Positions 9,649-19,105 of a stretch of 64,000 nt of DNA are shown here, piece by piece. Under the pieces are notes generated by a model that had not been told where the DNA came from, did not search any database, and saw only the letters and a program-made list of their open reading frames with translations. Location: contig CAYNBJ010000002.1 in the NCBI GenBank assembly GCA_964395835.1, forward strand, positions 62,001 to 126,000, given 5' to 3'. The DNA comes from LLD-282 sp964395835 (GTDB lineage: Bacteria > Pseudomonadota > Gammaproteobacteria > Berkiellales > Berkiellaceae). Numbering within the stretch: the stretch's first letter is position 1; each line of letters begins with the position of its first letter. A program made the position numbers and the translations under genes.

Positions 9649-10501
9649 TCTTGCGCGCAAACTCATAGAGGAGCAATTTCCTCAATACGCTAGCTTAACT
9701 ATCGTTGATGTTGAGAAACAAGGGCATGATAACCGCACCTATAGACTTGGTGAGCATATGCTCATTCGTATGCCAACAGCCGCAGATTACGCTTTAAAAG
9801 TTCCAAAAGAGCAAGAGCTGCTGCCACAATTAGCAAAACGTTTAAGCGTTAGTATCCCAGCTCCGATTAAAATGGGAAAGCCATCAGAAAATTATCCTTA
9901 TCCATTTTCTATATACAAATGGTTGCCTGGAAAGAGTATCAATCTGCTAACATTAACAGCTCAAGAAAAGGAACAACTTGCTTTTGATCTCGCCAAGTTT
10001 TTAAAAGAGCTGCAGGCAATGAACGATGTTGAAGGACCTGAGCCTGGTCAACACAACTGGTGGCGAGGCGACCACGTCAGCGTTTACGATAAAGGAGCCA
10101 GGGAGCAAATTGCAGAGCTAGCTGAGATTATAGATGTAACCCAAGCATTAGCTTTATGGAACCATGCTTGTGCGACAAGATGGGACAAAACACCAGTATG
10201 GATTCATGGAGATTTTGCGATTGGTAATATACTAATGGGTGGCGGTAGATTATCCGCAGTCATTGACTTTGGTGGCGCTGCCGTTGGTGATCCTGCATGT
10301 GACTTAGTAATTGCCTGGACGTATTTATCCGGCAAAGCGCGTGAGATATTTATTTCTGAAATGGATATGGATGCTGATACATGGCTTCGTGCACGTGCCT
10401 GGGCACTTTGGAAAGCAACATTTGAACTATGCCAGATAGCAGATAAACGCAGACCCGATGCTTTGTTCCAAAAACGAATTATTGATGAGGTTATGATATG
10501 A
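9632..10501 (+). CDS. aminoglycoside phosphotransferase (APH) family kinase
   Basis: 289 residues. Protein-kinase-like APH fold: QGHDNRTYRLGEHMLIRMP (nucleotide-binding strands with the conserved lysine replaced by arginine-rich LIRMP), the catalytic loop WIHGDFAIGNIL (HGD...N, about residues 191-202) and the Mg-binding IDFGGAAVGDPACDL (about 211-225). Family members phosphorylate aminoglycosides or macrolides, or small metabolites. Overlaps the preceding small gene and is followed closely by the alkylation-repair gene. Drug specificity cannot be deduced. Confidence 0.85.
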   Translation: MIPTIDLARKLIEEQFPQYASLTIVDVEKQGHDNRTYRLGEHMLIRMPTAADYALKVPKEQELLPQLAKRLSVSIPAPIKMGKPSENYPYPFSIYKWLPGKSINLLTLTAQEKEQLAFDLAKFLKELQAMNDVEGPEPGQHNWWRGDHVSVYDKGAREQIAELAEIIDVTQALALWNHACATRWDKTPVWIHGDFAIGNILMGGGRLSAVIDFGGAAVGDPACDLVIAWTYLSGKAREIFISEMDMDADTWLRARAWALWKATFELCQIADKRRPDALFQKRIIDEVMI

Positions 10502-10516
10502 AAATTGAGAGAAACC

Positions 10517-11659
10517 ATGAGCGATCAATCCCTCAAGAATTTCTATAATCAGGCCGTTGTCGAGGACATCGCCACTCGTATTGCTGCAACCTATAAGCCG
10601 TTTAAGCGTGATGTTTTCGTCGCAGAAATCATGCGTCAATTGCTATCGTTGGAACTTAAAGCTCGTGCTCTTTGTATATCTGCAGCACTACGTAAATATT
10701 TACCGCAGGATTACGCCCAAGCGATCGAAATTTTGGTACAGAGTATGGGCAATGATGATGGGAGTGTTGCTGTCGAAGGTATGGGTGGATTTCGATATCT
10801 ACCATTTCTGAATTTTGTGGAAAAATATGGCTTGGATGATCCTGAATTATCGATAAAAACACTCCAGCAGATGACTAAATATTTCAGCGCTGAATTTGCT
10901 ATCCGTCCTTATTTGATTTTGCATCGTGATCTTACGGTTGCTGCTGTAAATCAATGGTCAAAAGATCAAGACTGGCGTCTTCGGCGCCTTGCTTCAGAAG
11001 GAATGCGTCCCCGATTGCCGTGGGGATTGCGTTTGAAAGAATTGGTGGTTGATCCAGCGCCTATACTGCCTATTTTGGACAGACTTTTTAATGATCCGCA
11101 TCCCGTAGTCAGGCGTTCGGTAGCTAATAGCCTTAATGATATTTCTAAAGATCATCCGCGACTAGCAGTGCAAATCGCCACACGCTGGCTGCAAGAAAAT
11201 GATACAGAAGAAGTGCGGCAAACAGTAAGCCATGGTCTACGCACACTGCGCAAGAAAGGAGATAAAGAGACTTCAGATTTGCTGGGCATCGCACATGGTG
11301 TGAATGTAAAAATGATAGCGTTCGCGCTAGAAAAAGAGAGCATTACAGTGGGAGAAACTATTGGTTTTAACCTGACGCTGGTTTCTGAACAGGAACAATC
11401 TATCCGTTTGGTGGTGCATTACGCCGTGCATCACAAAAAGAAAAATGGAACAATAGTTCCAAAGATATTTAAACTGGCTGAGCGTGATATAAAATCAGGC
11501 GAGCAAATCACACTCTCTGGAAAGCACTCCTTCAAAGAAATCACCACAAGACGCTATTACCCAGGTGAGCATCAGATTGAGATGATTGTGGCTGGTATAT
11601 CTTGTGGTAAAAAGCGATTTATATTGCATGCTGCAGAAACAATCTTCAGGGCCGACTAA
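10517..11659 (+). CDS. HEAT-repeat DNA alkylation repair protein (AlkC-like)
   Basis: About 380 residues from ATG 10517 (a TTG four codons earlier is less likely). HEAT-like helices run through the first two thirds: VNQWSKDQDWRLRRLASEGM and HPVVRRSVANSLNDISKDHP are characteristic of AlkC/AlkD 3-methyladenine glycosylases. The C-terminal about 110 residues form an Ig-like beta domain (IGFNLTLVSEQEQSIRLVVH), as in the longer AlkC subfamily. It would excise alkylated bases. It starts 16 nt after the APH stop, in the same array. Confidence 0.85.
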   Translation: MSDQSLKNFYNQAVVEDIATRIAATYKPFKRDVFVAEIMRQLLSLELKARALCISAALRKYLPQDYAQAIEILVQSMGNDDGSVAVEGMGGFRYLPFLNFVEKYGLDDPELSIKTLQQMTKYFSAEFAIRPYLILHRDLTVAAVNQWSKDQDWRLRRLASEGMRPRLPWGLRLKELVVDPAPILPILDRLFNDPHPVVRRSVANSLNDISKDHPRLAVQIATRWLQENDTEEVRQTVSHGLRTLRKKGDKETSDLLGIAHGVNVKMIAFALEKESITVGETIGFNLTLVSEQEQSIRLVVHYAVHHKKKNGTIVPKIFKLAERDIKSGEQITLSGKHSFKEITTRRYYPGEHQIEMIVAGISCGKKRFILHAAETIFRAD

Positions 11660-11679
11660 ACAAGAGGAGTTTATCGTTT

Positions 11680-12159
11680 ATGAATGTAGGAAATAAAAAT
11701 TACCTCTCTTTAATGATCTGGATCGTTGCCCTGATCACAGTTGGCGGAGTTATTGGGTCTTTGACTCAGCCAGAGATGAGCACTTGGTATAGCACCTTAG
11801 ATCTCTCCACCTTGACACCGCCAAATTATGTATTTCCTGTTGCATGGACGACCTTATATGGTGTTATCGGTGCTTGTGGTTGGCTTATTTGGCGCTCTCA
11901 ATCACGTCCTAAGCTCGGTATTATCAAAATGTTATATGTGGCTCAGCTCATCTTAAACTGGAGCTGGACTCCTTTGTTTTTCCATTACCACTTAACTGAA
12001 CTTTCCTTGCTCGTTTTGATTGCTATGGATCTTATGGTAGGCACTCTCATTTGGTTAGCTTACCAAAAAATGAGATCTGTATCGCTGCTGATGATTCCTT
12101 ATCTGTTATGGATTGTATTTGCAACTTACTTGAACTTTTACATATGGCAGTATAACTAA
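11680..12159 (+). CDS. tspO: TspO/MBR family membrane protein
   Basis: 159 residues, full length, five hydrophobic helices. Signature segments: WYSTLDLSTLTPPNYVFPVAWTTLYG (about residues 34-59) and LNWSWTPLFFHYHLTELSLL (about 94-113). TspO proteins bind porphyrins/tetrapyrroles and are linked to stress responses in the membrane. It follows the AlkC-like gene by 20 nt. Downstream it runs tail-to-tail into a truncated GNAT gene. A second, broken tspO copy is at 20806-20946. Confidence 0.9.
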   Translation: MNVGNKNYLSLMIWIVALITVGGVIGSLTQPEMSTWYSTLDLSTLTPPNYVFPVAWTTLYGVIGACGWLIWRSQSRPKLGIIKMLYVAQLILNWSWTPLFFHYHLTELSLLVLIAMDLMVGTLIWLAYQKMRSVSLLMIPYLLWIVFATYLNFYIWQYN

Positions 12160-12470
12160 ATGAAGTGACAATAAACCTTTTAGGCAATCTTTTGTTCTTA
12201 GCCACATCGTCAATCATAGTAATAATTTTTTGTCCCAATGCCGTGTTTTCGGTATTGTGCATTGCACCAGAGTACATCAATCGACAGCGTATCACTGTGT
12301 TCACAAATCAAAGCTCCACCTATGATCTGATCACCATCTTTTGCAAATACGCTGAAATGTGATGATTTTTCTTTTATGATCTTGGCATTGAAATCAACTA
12401 TCCCATTACGGATGACTTTATCATCAGAAGTATCAGGGGTATTTTCAATAGAGTATTGTATGTTGCTCAT
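12160..12470 (-). pseudogene. GNAT acetyltransferase, frameshifted and cut at its C-terminus
   Basis: The N-terminal frame from 12470 has IIGGALICEHSDTLSIDVLW followed by CNAQYRKHGIGTK, a GNAT acetyl-CoA loop. Immediately afterwards the matching sequence jumps to another frame (GQKIITMIDDVAKNKR). The C-terminus is lost where the tail of tspO begins. The start codon overlaps the stop of the next GNAT pseudogene by 4 nt. Non-functional. Confidence 0.7.
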
Positions 12471-13030
12471 TTATGTTCCTGGTTGAAATATTTATCAGCT
12501 GTGAGTCTATATAAAATATGTTGTGACAATCGATGATCAGCAGCTAATTTAGGGTGTGCAAAATCGCCATTTAAATCACGTTTTAATCCAATTTTTTCCA
12601 TGACTCGAATAGAGCGAATATTAGCCGGGACCGTGAAAGAAACGATTTCTTTTAGGACACACTGTTTAAAGCCATATTCCAAAGAAGCTTTAGCCCCTTC
12701 GGTAGCAAAGCCTTTACCTCAATATTGCGATCCTAAGCGCCAACCAACTTCCACTGTAGGTGTAAAATGGGATTTCCAATCGGTATCATTGAGACCGATA
12801 AAGCCTATCAATTCATAGGTTTCTTTCAAGCAGGCAGCCCATAAAGTGTAACAATGTTTGTCGCCATGACTGTTCACCGCAGGTATAAAATCATTGACCT
12901 GTTCCATGGTTAATGGGCCACGTAAAAACTCAATCACTTTTGGGTCTTGGTTAATTTGAAAATAGGCGTCTGCATCTTCTTTTTTCCAGGTTCTTAAAAT
13001 AAGCCTTTCTGTTTCAATAATGGTGGTCAT
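12467..13030 (-). pseudogene. RimJ/RimL-type GNAT acetyltransferase with one nonsense codon
   Basis: Frame from 13030 reads IIETERLILRTWKKEDADAY, then FTPTVEVGWRLGSQY, then a TGA at about 12718-12720 where homologues and the paralogue at 33383 have tryptophan, then GKGFATEGAKASLEYGFK to 12467 in the same frame. A TGG-to-TGA change is the simplest explanation. About 187 codons in all, the normal length of the family. Overlaps both neighbours by 4 nt. Confidence 0.8.
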
Positions 13031-14072
13031 GTTGTCTCCGATGAGCTTGTTCTCAGTAATTTTTCTACTTGTCTTGCAGGATATGGGGTTGATTTGCTTT
13101 CTTTCTGAAGCTTTTGAAAAAATTCATCCATGAGCAATGCAATGGGAGCGTATCGATTGATAATCGTATTAATTACAGGCGGAGCTTTACTGAGTGCACC
13201 GGTAAGATATTCACGCAGGCGAATTTCGAAGTGATCCTTACCAAAAAGTGATGTGATAATACAATGAAGCAGGTTTACAGCCGCGCAAGCCTGATCATAA
13301 GACTGATGCTGTTTTAAAAATTCTGTTTCTGCTGGGGTTAAATCAAATTTTGATGACAACGCCAGCCCAAAATCGCTTAAATAAAGCTGCTTACCGTCTG
13401 TGAGTATATTTTCAAAGTGTGCATCAAAATGCATTAAGCCAGATGCATTCATATGCTTGTTTGTGTCTTTGAGCTGTTCGTCTACAAAGGCAACCGCTGC
13501 TTCAGCGCTATCATCACCTTTAGCAATTTGAGCGCTCAGCCACTCATGTAAATTCTGTGGGACATATTCAAGAAATAAAGCGATATGCGCTGATGCATTA
13601 TTGAGGTCGAGGACGCGCTTACGAATGACGTCAGAATTTTCCCAGTATTGGCAGTATTTTTCGATGTCACCCCAATAGTTGATATTGATATCGCCTGGGT
13701 GACTTGGCAAAATGCGCCAGTGGTACATGATGGGGAAATTGGCGCATTCACCTGTGATCACCCAATTGGTGGTCATGAGATGCGTCGCTAGCTCACGCCA
13801 TGCACCAAAGCCAGCAGAGCCACACCATATTGGTAGCTAAGTGGTAGATTAAAAAGATTCTCAGTGGACATAACATGTTGAGGCAGTTGCTCAAGATCAG
13901 TCAGCGGCACTTTTTTAACAAATACGGGGGTATCGTCAATAGCAATTAAGGCTGACTTGCCACCGATGCCTTCATGCATGGGCTTGCTATCTGCCAAGAT
14001 CTGTTTTAGCTTCTCATTGCTCAGGCACGCTAGGCTTGTTGAGATTTGGCTATACAGTTTAATTCTTTGCAT
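13027..14072 (-). pseudogene. protein-kinase-like phosphotransferase, frameshifted
   Basis: Two frames together form one kinase-like protein of about 348 codons. The N-terminal part (14072-13830) has ALIAIDDTPVFVKKVPLTDL, a lysine-bearing nucleotide-binding strand. The sequence then continues one frame over as GSAGFGAWRELATHL and MTTNWVITGECANFPIMYHW. The catalytic loop GLMHFDAHFENIL (D-x-H-x-x-N) and LSDFGLALSSKF (DFG) are intact. A loss of one base near 13829 explains the split. It overlaps AbiEii by one base. Confidence 0.75.
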
Positions 14073-14857
14073 TATGGCAGCCTGCTAATGACGTTATCTA
14101 CAACGAATTGATAAGATTCTTCAAAACTCCAATTCAATTCTATAGGTAATAATGAGCTCATATCGGACTGAAAATCTGGGTGATTCTTCTTCAATGCCAA
14201 ATTCTTTAAAAAATCTTCCCCTCGAATATGAGTGTTGTCGTTGGCACAATATTTAGAATAAATTTCAAAAACTCTGTCTAGGTCAATCAATTTTTGCTTT
14301 GTTACATACCATACATCAAATAAATCTCGACCTTTTCGGCGCTGATATAGAGCACGTAGCTTAGTTGCCATCAGTTCATCAATTTCATAAGTGATAATAT
14401 CAGCAGAGCCATTAAACCATTCAGATTGCACATCAAATTTTTCTACACGCAAAGGCAATACTTGAAAATGCTCAGTCGTATTGATTTCAATTTTTAATTT
14501 GGTGGGTACTTTATTAATGGACTCATATTTATAAATCAACTTCGCACTACGCTCGGTAATTTTCCATTTTGGATCACCCAGCCATGGCTTTAGCAATACT
14601 CTAATTGCGTCAATGGTTTTTCCAATAGGCTCTGGTCTTTTTTGTACAAAGTCAATATCCTCACTGTACCTTGCTGGGGGTTTTAAAAATAATTTATTAA
14701 GCGCAGTGCCTCCGCGAAATACAAGTGCATCTTTTATGTAAGGCTCATTGTATAAATCAACTAAAGCTCTACTGATCACTAAATCTTGCTCTATTTGCGG
14801 AAGTGTCCGCCATTTAACAGAGCTTTGCCATTGTTCAATAAAATTTTCTGGGATCAT
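14072..14857 (-). CDS. AbiEii/AbiGii-family nucleotidyltransferase toxin
   Basis: 261 residues. The nucleotidyltransferase core is visible: LVFRGGTALNKLF (about residues 45-57) and RYSEDIDFVQKR (about 63-74) with the catalytic aspartates, and further downstream EIDELMATKLRALYQRRKGRDLFDVWY, the conserved family block. AbiEii toxins are bacteriostatic nucleotidyltransferases of the type IV abortive-infection system. The upstream AbiEi gene overlaps by 4 nt, the standard arrangement. The pair is intact and may be active against phage or in island maintenance. Confidence 0.88.
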   Translation of the reverse strand: MIPENFIEQWQSSVKWRTLPQIEQDLVISRALVDLYNEPYIKDALVFRGGTALNKLFLKPPARYSEDIDFVQKRPEPIGKTIDAIRVLLKPWLGDPKWKITERSAKLIYKYESINKVPTKLKIEINTTEHFQVLPLRVEKFDVQSEWFNGSADIITYEIDELMATKLRALYQRRKGRDLFDVWYVTKQKLIDLDRVFEIYSKYCANDNTHIRGEDFLKNLALKKNHPDFQSDMSSLLPIELNWSFEESYQFVVDNVISRLP

Positions 14858-15657
14858 AAATCACTCTCAAAGTCGGTATTTTCAATAATTTTCCATTTCT
14901 TACATCTCGGATAACCAACCCTTGATATATTAGAAGCTAATGGGGTGTAGGGTTTGATGCGAGACGATACATATTCTGTAAGCGCATCAATTGTAGTTTT
15001 CTTTGTATCATCATCCATCACATCTATTTTCTCTATAATGTAGCCTAGACGTTGCAATTGATAAGGTTCACCCATGTTTTCAGCAAGCTCTATAAGCTTG
15101 TGAACATCAAGGCTTTCTATGAGCTCAGATAAGACGGTCGCGATATTATTCATGCCTCCTGCATGCTTTGGAAATTTCAGTAAATCAATCGCAATCAATT
15201 CTGGTGTTGCAACTTTTAAATAACCAGTACTCACAACAAAATCCTTAATAGGTAAATCAGTCAAAGATTTTTTATGGATCAGCTTTATATGAACCTGACC
15301 AAATTTTAATGAGTGCTTAATTCGTCTATTAGTGACAACTTGAAAAACCATAGGCTTTTGGTGTGAAGCGCCATAATATCCTGCTGCGCTAAGTAGCGCG
15401 ACATAGTACTCCGCATCAAGGTGTTTCATCATGATGGGAATTAATTCCTCAGCTGGAATAGAACCATATGATTTGTGCTCAGGAGGTACTATAACGTATA
15501 GTCCATTAACTGGACTAATAAGCTTCCCATCTCTTTTTAGTCGAGACAAACCCGCTCTTGCAGCACCATAAGAAAGGTTAAGAGTCTGCATGATCTCTTG
15601 AGAAGTGAAATATCTCTTTCCGCCGGATCGTAATTTTTCAAGATACTCAATAAACAT
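14854..15657 (-). CDS. AbiEi-family antitoxin / transcriptional repressor
   Basis: 267 residues. N-terminal winged-helix: RYFTSQEIMQTLNLSYGAAR followed by AGLSRLKRDGKL (about residues 14-45), then GLYVIVPPEHKSYGSIPAEELIPIMMKHL and the YYVALLSAAGYYGASHQKP block typical of AbiEi. AbiEi proteins repress their own promoter through inverted repeats and neutralise AbiEii. One of the 41-bp palindromes (15660-15700) lies directly upstream of the start codon and covers the likely Shine-Dalgarno (AGGG), consistent with autorepression. Confidence 0.88.
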   Translation of the reverse strand: MFIEYLEKLRSGGKRYFTSQEIMQTLNLSYGAARAGLSRLKRDGKLISPVNGLYVIVPPEHKSYGSIPAEELIPIMMKHLDAEYYVALLSAAGYYGASHQKPMVFQVVTNRRIKHSLKFGQVHIKLIHKKSLTDLPIKDFVVSTGYLKVATPELIAIDLLKFPKHAGGMNNIATVLSELIESLDVHKLIELAENMGEPYQLQRLGYIIEKIDVMDDDTKKTTIDALTEYVSSRIKPYTPLASNISRVGYPRCKKWKIIENTDFESDL

Positions 15658-15659
15658 AG

Positions 15660-15700
15660 CATGCCCTAATAGTGATATATTTCGTCACATATAGGACATG
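15660..15700. promoter_or_regulatory. 41-bp palindrome, copy 1 (operator or recombination site)
   Basis: Imperfect inverted repeat of exactly 41 bp, CATGCCC...GGACATG, with inner arms AGTGA/TCAC. It begins 3 bp upstream of the abiEi start codon. Same length and pattern as the copies at 15743, 15826 and 17111. Confidence 0.75.
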
Positions 15701-15742
15701 CTATATCTTAAATCCAATAAAGTCAAGCCGAATTGAGCTTGC

Positions 15743-15783
15743 CGTGTCCTAATAGTGATGATTTTTGTAACTATTAGGACATG
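15743..15783. promoter_or_regulatory. 41-bp palindrome, copy 2
   Basis: TGTCCTAATAGT at the left is matched by ACTATTAGGACA at the right, a perfect 12-bp inverted repeat inside a 41-bp unit. Lies between abiEi and the divergently oriented kinase gene. Confidence 0.8.
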
Positions 15784-15825
15784 TCATTGCTGATCAGGAT
15801 GCGTCGGTTAAATGAACAGCATTAA

Positions 15826-15866
15826 CATGTCCTTTAGGTTACGAATTTCGTCACTTTAAGGACATG
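15826..15866. promoter_or_regulatory. 41-bp palindrome, copy 3
   Basis: CATGTCCTT...AAGGACATG, with inner arms GTTACGAA and TTCGTCAC; about 16 of 19 arm positions pair. About 117 bp upstream of the kinase gene at 15983. Confidence 0.8.
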
Positions 15867-15982
15867 ACATCCATTATTTACTATGAAAATTTCACTGATT
15901 AAAAAACCTCAGCGACTCTGTAAGTCCAGGCTTTGTGGTGTCCTACAGGAGCAAAATCGAATATTATTCAAGAGGAACCATC

Positions 15983-16498
15983 ATGAGCAACATAAAACGC
16001 ATTTTTATCATTGGTCATTCAGGTGCAGGAAAAGGTGTCCTCGCCCAAGCAGTGGCTAAAAAGCTTGGTTGGAAGGTTATCAATGCAGACGTTCTTGGGT
16101 GTGCAGCTCACATTGGGCGCATTCCGTCTGAAGTCTTAGGCACAGAAGGCGAGCGCGCTTTTAATCGTTGCCTGACAGAAATTTTGTCCTATCAGATCGC
16201 CAAAGAAAACATAGTGGTTACTACAGATGAAAGCATCATCTGTGATGAAAAAGCACGTGAGTTACTGAAAGCAGAATTCACCATTCACCTAAAAGTGAGC
16301 GTGCCTGTGCAATTAGAACGTATTGCGGAAGGTGATTATCGCCCCTTACTACCGGTGGATAATTTTTCTGCCCTTATCGATAAGCTCCATGATCAACGAG
16401 ACGGCTTATACGAACAAGTGGCCAGTTTTTCGCTGAGCTCTGACGATGGTGATATAGAAGGACATGCAGCAAGTATCGTTAAGGCCATGACAAAGTAG
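15983..16498 (+). CDS. shikimate-kinase-like P-loop kinase
   Basis: 171 residues from ATG 15983 (an in-frame ATG at 15935 would add 16 residues of no clear character). Walker A IIGHSGAGKGVLAQAVAKKLG is at about residues 9-28. It is followed by VINADVLGCAAHIGRIPSEV and LGTEGERAFNRCLTEIL, the shikimate-kinase pattern of substrate aspartate and GE..FR motif. The C-terminal half is weaker, so the substrate may differ from shikimate. Single gene, divergent from the abiE array with three palindromes in between. Confidence 0.7.
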   Translation: MSNIKRIFIIGHSGAGKGVLAQAVAKKLGWKVINADVLGCAAHIGRIPSEVLGTEGERAFNRCLTEILSYQIAKENIVVTTDESIICDEKARELLKAEFTIHLKVSVPVQLERIAEGDYRPLLPVDNFSALIDKLHDQRDGLYEQVASFSLSSDDGDIEGHAASIVKAMTK

Positions 16499-16607
16499 GC
16501 GATTTGATTATTATCGAAAACAGCGAAAATCGATAATAGCACCCATTTTTATCACCACTTCTGATAATACTGGTAACATTATCAACGAAATCTGCTAGAA
16601 TCCTGGT

Positions 16608-16646
16608 CGGTGAAGTTGACATTCCCCACCCAGTTTGGAGGTGGTT
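16608..16646 (-). repeat. R1 partial copy, inverted
   Basis: The reverse complement contains AACCACCTCCAAACTGGGTG, matching the R1 core AACCAACTCCAAACTGGGG. Only the core is preserved. Confidence 0.55.
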
Positions 16647-16737
16647 ATTTTGAAGAATGCCAACCTCCGCCATGTTTTTGAGAAATAACTTTTTTCTCAT
16701 GTCTTTTTGTGTTAGCCGTAGCGCCGCTCAAAAACCC

Positions 16738-16845
16738 AGTATTTTCTGAACTTTTCAGCGTGTTAGGTGTGATTTTACATTTGCGCTTCTCTTTCTCCTA
16801 TTTGCGCATTTTAACCACGAAATCTCCCTTTTTGCTCTATCGATC
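16738..16845 (-). repeat. R2 degenerate copy, inverted
   Basis: The reverse complement reads AAAAAGGGAGATTTC...GTTAAAATG..., then AACGCTGAAAAGTTCAGAAA, followed by ATACTGGG, paralleling the R2 copies at 43157 and 33984 block by block. Strongly diverged. Confidence 0.6.
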
Positions 16846-16959
16846 GAAGATACATGCGGTAACAAAGAAAGTGCCTAGCCTCGGCTTCTTCTGTGCTAGC
16901 TAAAGTAGCTCTCAAAACTCCAGCATATGTGAATTTTTCAGGTCGTATATCATTTGAAA

Positions 16960-17093
16960 TGGAGGAGATTAGTTTACCGTAACCTAACCAACTCCAAACT
17001 GGGGTGGTATAGTTATGTTTTCGGTCTATGTGGCGATTATAGAGGCGTACAGGGAGAGTGTCAAATGAACGCTTTTGGATTCTCTGCAAAAGA
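16960..17093 (+). repeat. R1 repeat, copy 1 (upstream of fic A)
   Basis: About 134 bp. Contains the conserved blocks GGAGGAGATTAGTTTACCGT, CCAACTCCAAACTGGGGTGG and GGGAGAGTGTCAAATGAACG, then TTCTCTGCAAAAGATTA. Ends 160 bp before the first fic gene. Confidence 0.85.
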
Positions 17094-17110
17094 TTATGGA
17101 GCACAATCGG

Positions 17111-17151
17111 CATGTCCCTAAAATTACACTATCTGTAACTTTGAGGACATG
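17111..17151. promoter_or_regulatory. 41-bp palindrome, copy 4 (upstream of fic A)
   Basis: CATGTCC...GGACATG with inner arms AAATTAC and GTAACTT; 13 of 16 outer arm positions pair. About 100 bp upstream of fic A. Confidence 0.8.
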
Positions 17152-17252
17152 ATAAACCATCATACGCATTTTATTGGCACGTTATGCTTGTCTTATGCGC
17201 TATTTATCGGCATAATAAATAATGCGAGAGAAACTGATATTGAGCTTAGATC

Positions 17253-18353
17253 GTGCCGACAAACTTTAACCCCATGTATAATATAACCACTAGCATTGCC
17301 AAAAGTCTTATGAGAATTGAAGCTGCGAAGGAAAAGGTCGCGTTACTGCCCGTCAATCCTACAGTTCTCGCCTCGTTGCGTGAGACGGCAAAGCTATATA
17401 CTACGCATTATTCGACGATGATGGAAGGCAATCAGCTTAAGCCCGATGAAATCAAAGAGGTCATTGAGCTTCAAGGTCATTTTCCGGGCAGAGAGCGTGA
17501 TGAGCATGAAGTAAAGGGCTATTATGCTGCTCTTGCTCAGCTTGAACAATATGCCTCACAAAACCATCCCGTTACCGAAAAAATCATTCAAACTTTGCAT
17601 GCTCTGGTGATGAGCGATGGAAGGACGCGCATTAAACCAACACCTTACCGAGATGGACAAAATGTTATCAAGGATAGCGGCACAGGAACGATCGTCTATA
17701 TGCCGCCAGAAGCAAAAGATGTACCTGGGCTTATGCGCAATTTACTGTCATGGATCAAAGAAAATGAAGAGATACCATGCCCTATTGTCGCTGGCATTGC
17801 TCATTATCAGTTTGCAACAATTCACCCCTATTATGACGGTAATGGACGAACAAGCCGGTTACTGACGAACCTAATCTTGCACCTGGGTGGGTATGATTTA
17901 AAAGGCTTGTATTCTCTTGAGGAATATTATGTTAAAAACTTATTCGGATATTATCGTGCTATCAGCATTGGCCCCTCTCACAATTATTATTTTGGAAGGG
18001 CGGAAAGCGATATAACCCCTTGGGTGGAATATTTTATTGAAGGGATGGCGTTTGCATTTGAAAAAGTTGTAGCCCAGATGATGGCAAGTAATGAGAAAGG
18101 GGAAAAAGATCATTCGCAAGTTTTGCGTACCTTAGATCCGAAACAACGCAAAGCCTTGGAATTATTTAAAGGATATGATGTTGTTACAGCTAAGCAAATA
18201 GGCGATCTATTTGGCTTCCAACCTAGAACGAATGCTGCGCTTTGCAAAAAGTGGGTTGAAGGTGGTTTTTTAGAAATAGTAGATGCCTCTAACAAAGCCA
18301 GAAAATATAAGCTGGCAGAGCCTTACGATGTTATTGTGAAGGAGAATCTATGA
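17253..18353 (+). CDS. Fic family AMPylase-like protein A
   Basis: 366 residues from GTG 17253; ATG 17274 is an alternative start. The inhibitory helix motif S-x-x-x-E-G (STMMEGN, about residues 55-61) precedes the Fic core IHPYYDGNGRTSRL (H-P-x-x-D-G-N-G-R-x-x-R, about 190-203), so it is a self-inhibited class II Fic enzyme. A C-terminal winged helix (VTAKQIGDLFGFQPRTNAAL) suggests DNA binding. Fic proteins usually transfer AMP to target hydroxyls. It is about 95% identical to fic B at 34400. The next gene, a ruined APH-type kinase, overlaps by 4 nt. Confidence 0.9.
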   Translation: MPTNFNPMYNITTSIAKSLMRIEAAKEKVALLPVNPTVLASLRETAKLYTTHYSTMMEGNQLKPDEIKEVIELQGHFPGRERDEHEVKGYYAALAQLEQYASQNHPVTEKIIQTLHALVMSDGRTRIKPTPYRDGQNVIKDSGTGTIVYMPPEAKDVPGLMRNLLSWIKENEEIPCPIVAGIAHYQFATIHPYYDGNGRTSRLLTNLILHLGGYDLKGLYSLEEYYVKNLFGYYRAISIGPSHNYYFGRAESDITPWVEYFIEGMAFAFEKVVAQMMASNEKGEKDHSQVLRTLDPKQRKALELFKGYDVVTAKQIGDLFGFQPRTNAALCKKWVEGGFLEIVDASNKARKYKLAEPYDVIVKENL

Positions 18354-19105
18354 ATATCTTTCAATCTAACATCATCAGTATTTACGGAGAAAAAGGCAAA
18401 ATCTGAATAAATGAACTGCCTCAGCTTGTCTCAGAAATATCTTCAAAGCATGGACTGCGCGATTTAAAAGAAGTCGCTAATCTTGCCTACAACTATGTGC
18501 TATTAGGCTTACAGGGCGATAACCATATTATCCTAAAAGCTAGTCTTGATAGTGAAGGTTTAGCTTGAGAAGCGTGTGCGCTCAGGTGCTTTGAAGGCGG
18601 TGGTGCGGCGAAGGTATTGGCCGAATATGAGGGTGTGTTGCTTTTGGAAAGAGCTATGCCCGACTCATCTCTCAAAAATTATTTCCAAAACAGGGAGCCG
18701 GAATCTATCGAAACTGTATGTTATGAAAAAGCTACATCAGGCAAATATTTCTGCAGCCTACAACTTACCTCACATCAAAGATTGGCTTAGGGCTTTGGAC
18801 AAGGACTGGTCCATTCCCGATGAATATCTTCAAAAAGCAAAAAGCTTCGGGAACAGCTGCTACAAACTTCTGAGGCAGACGTTTTGCTCCATGGAGATCT
18901 GCATCACGATAACATTTTGCAAAATGGTAATTATTGGGTGGTGATTGATCCTAAAGGGCTGATTGGCGAACCAGCATATGAAGTTTCCTCTTTTATCAGA
19001 AATTCAATCCCGGAATTACTGAATCACGCTGATGCGCCAAATATTATTCATAACCGTGTCACTCGTTTTGCTGCTGCCCTCGAATTGCCGGAACGCCGAA
19101 TCATT
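18350..19105 (+). pseudogene. APH(6)/hydroxyurea-kinase family gene, degraded partner of fic A
   Basis: Clear homologue of the intact kinase at 41837. It begins FQSNIISIYGEKGKI and then has TGA where the intact copy has tryptophan. A second TGA replaces arginine in SEGLA*EACALRCF. Frame changes follow, and the late blocks HGDLHHDNILQNGNYW and DPKGLIGEPAYEV are still visible. It ends after LELPERRI near 19105, cut mid-gene and joined tail-to-tail with a chloramphenicol-phosphotransferase-like fragment. The ATGA overlap with fic A is preserved. Confidence 0.85.

Larger units (their letters stand above)
16499..17252. other. gene-free stretch built of repeats
   Basis: About 750 bp without a credible ORF. 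It holds an inverted partial R1 copy (about 16608-16646), an inverted degenerate R2 copy (about 16738-16845), a direct R1 copy (16960-17093) and palindrome copy 4 (17111-17151), ending at the first fic gene. Confidence 0.6.

Noticed and set aside
9397..12159. A dedicated aminoglycoside-resistance operon
   Set aside because: The APH is convincing, but the neighbours (alkylation repair, TspO) do not point to aminoglycosides and the substrate cannot be read from sequence.
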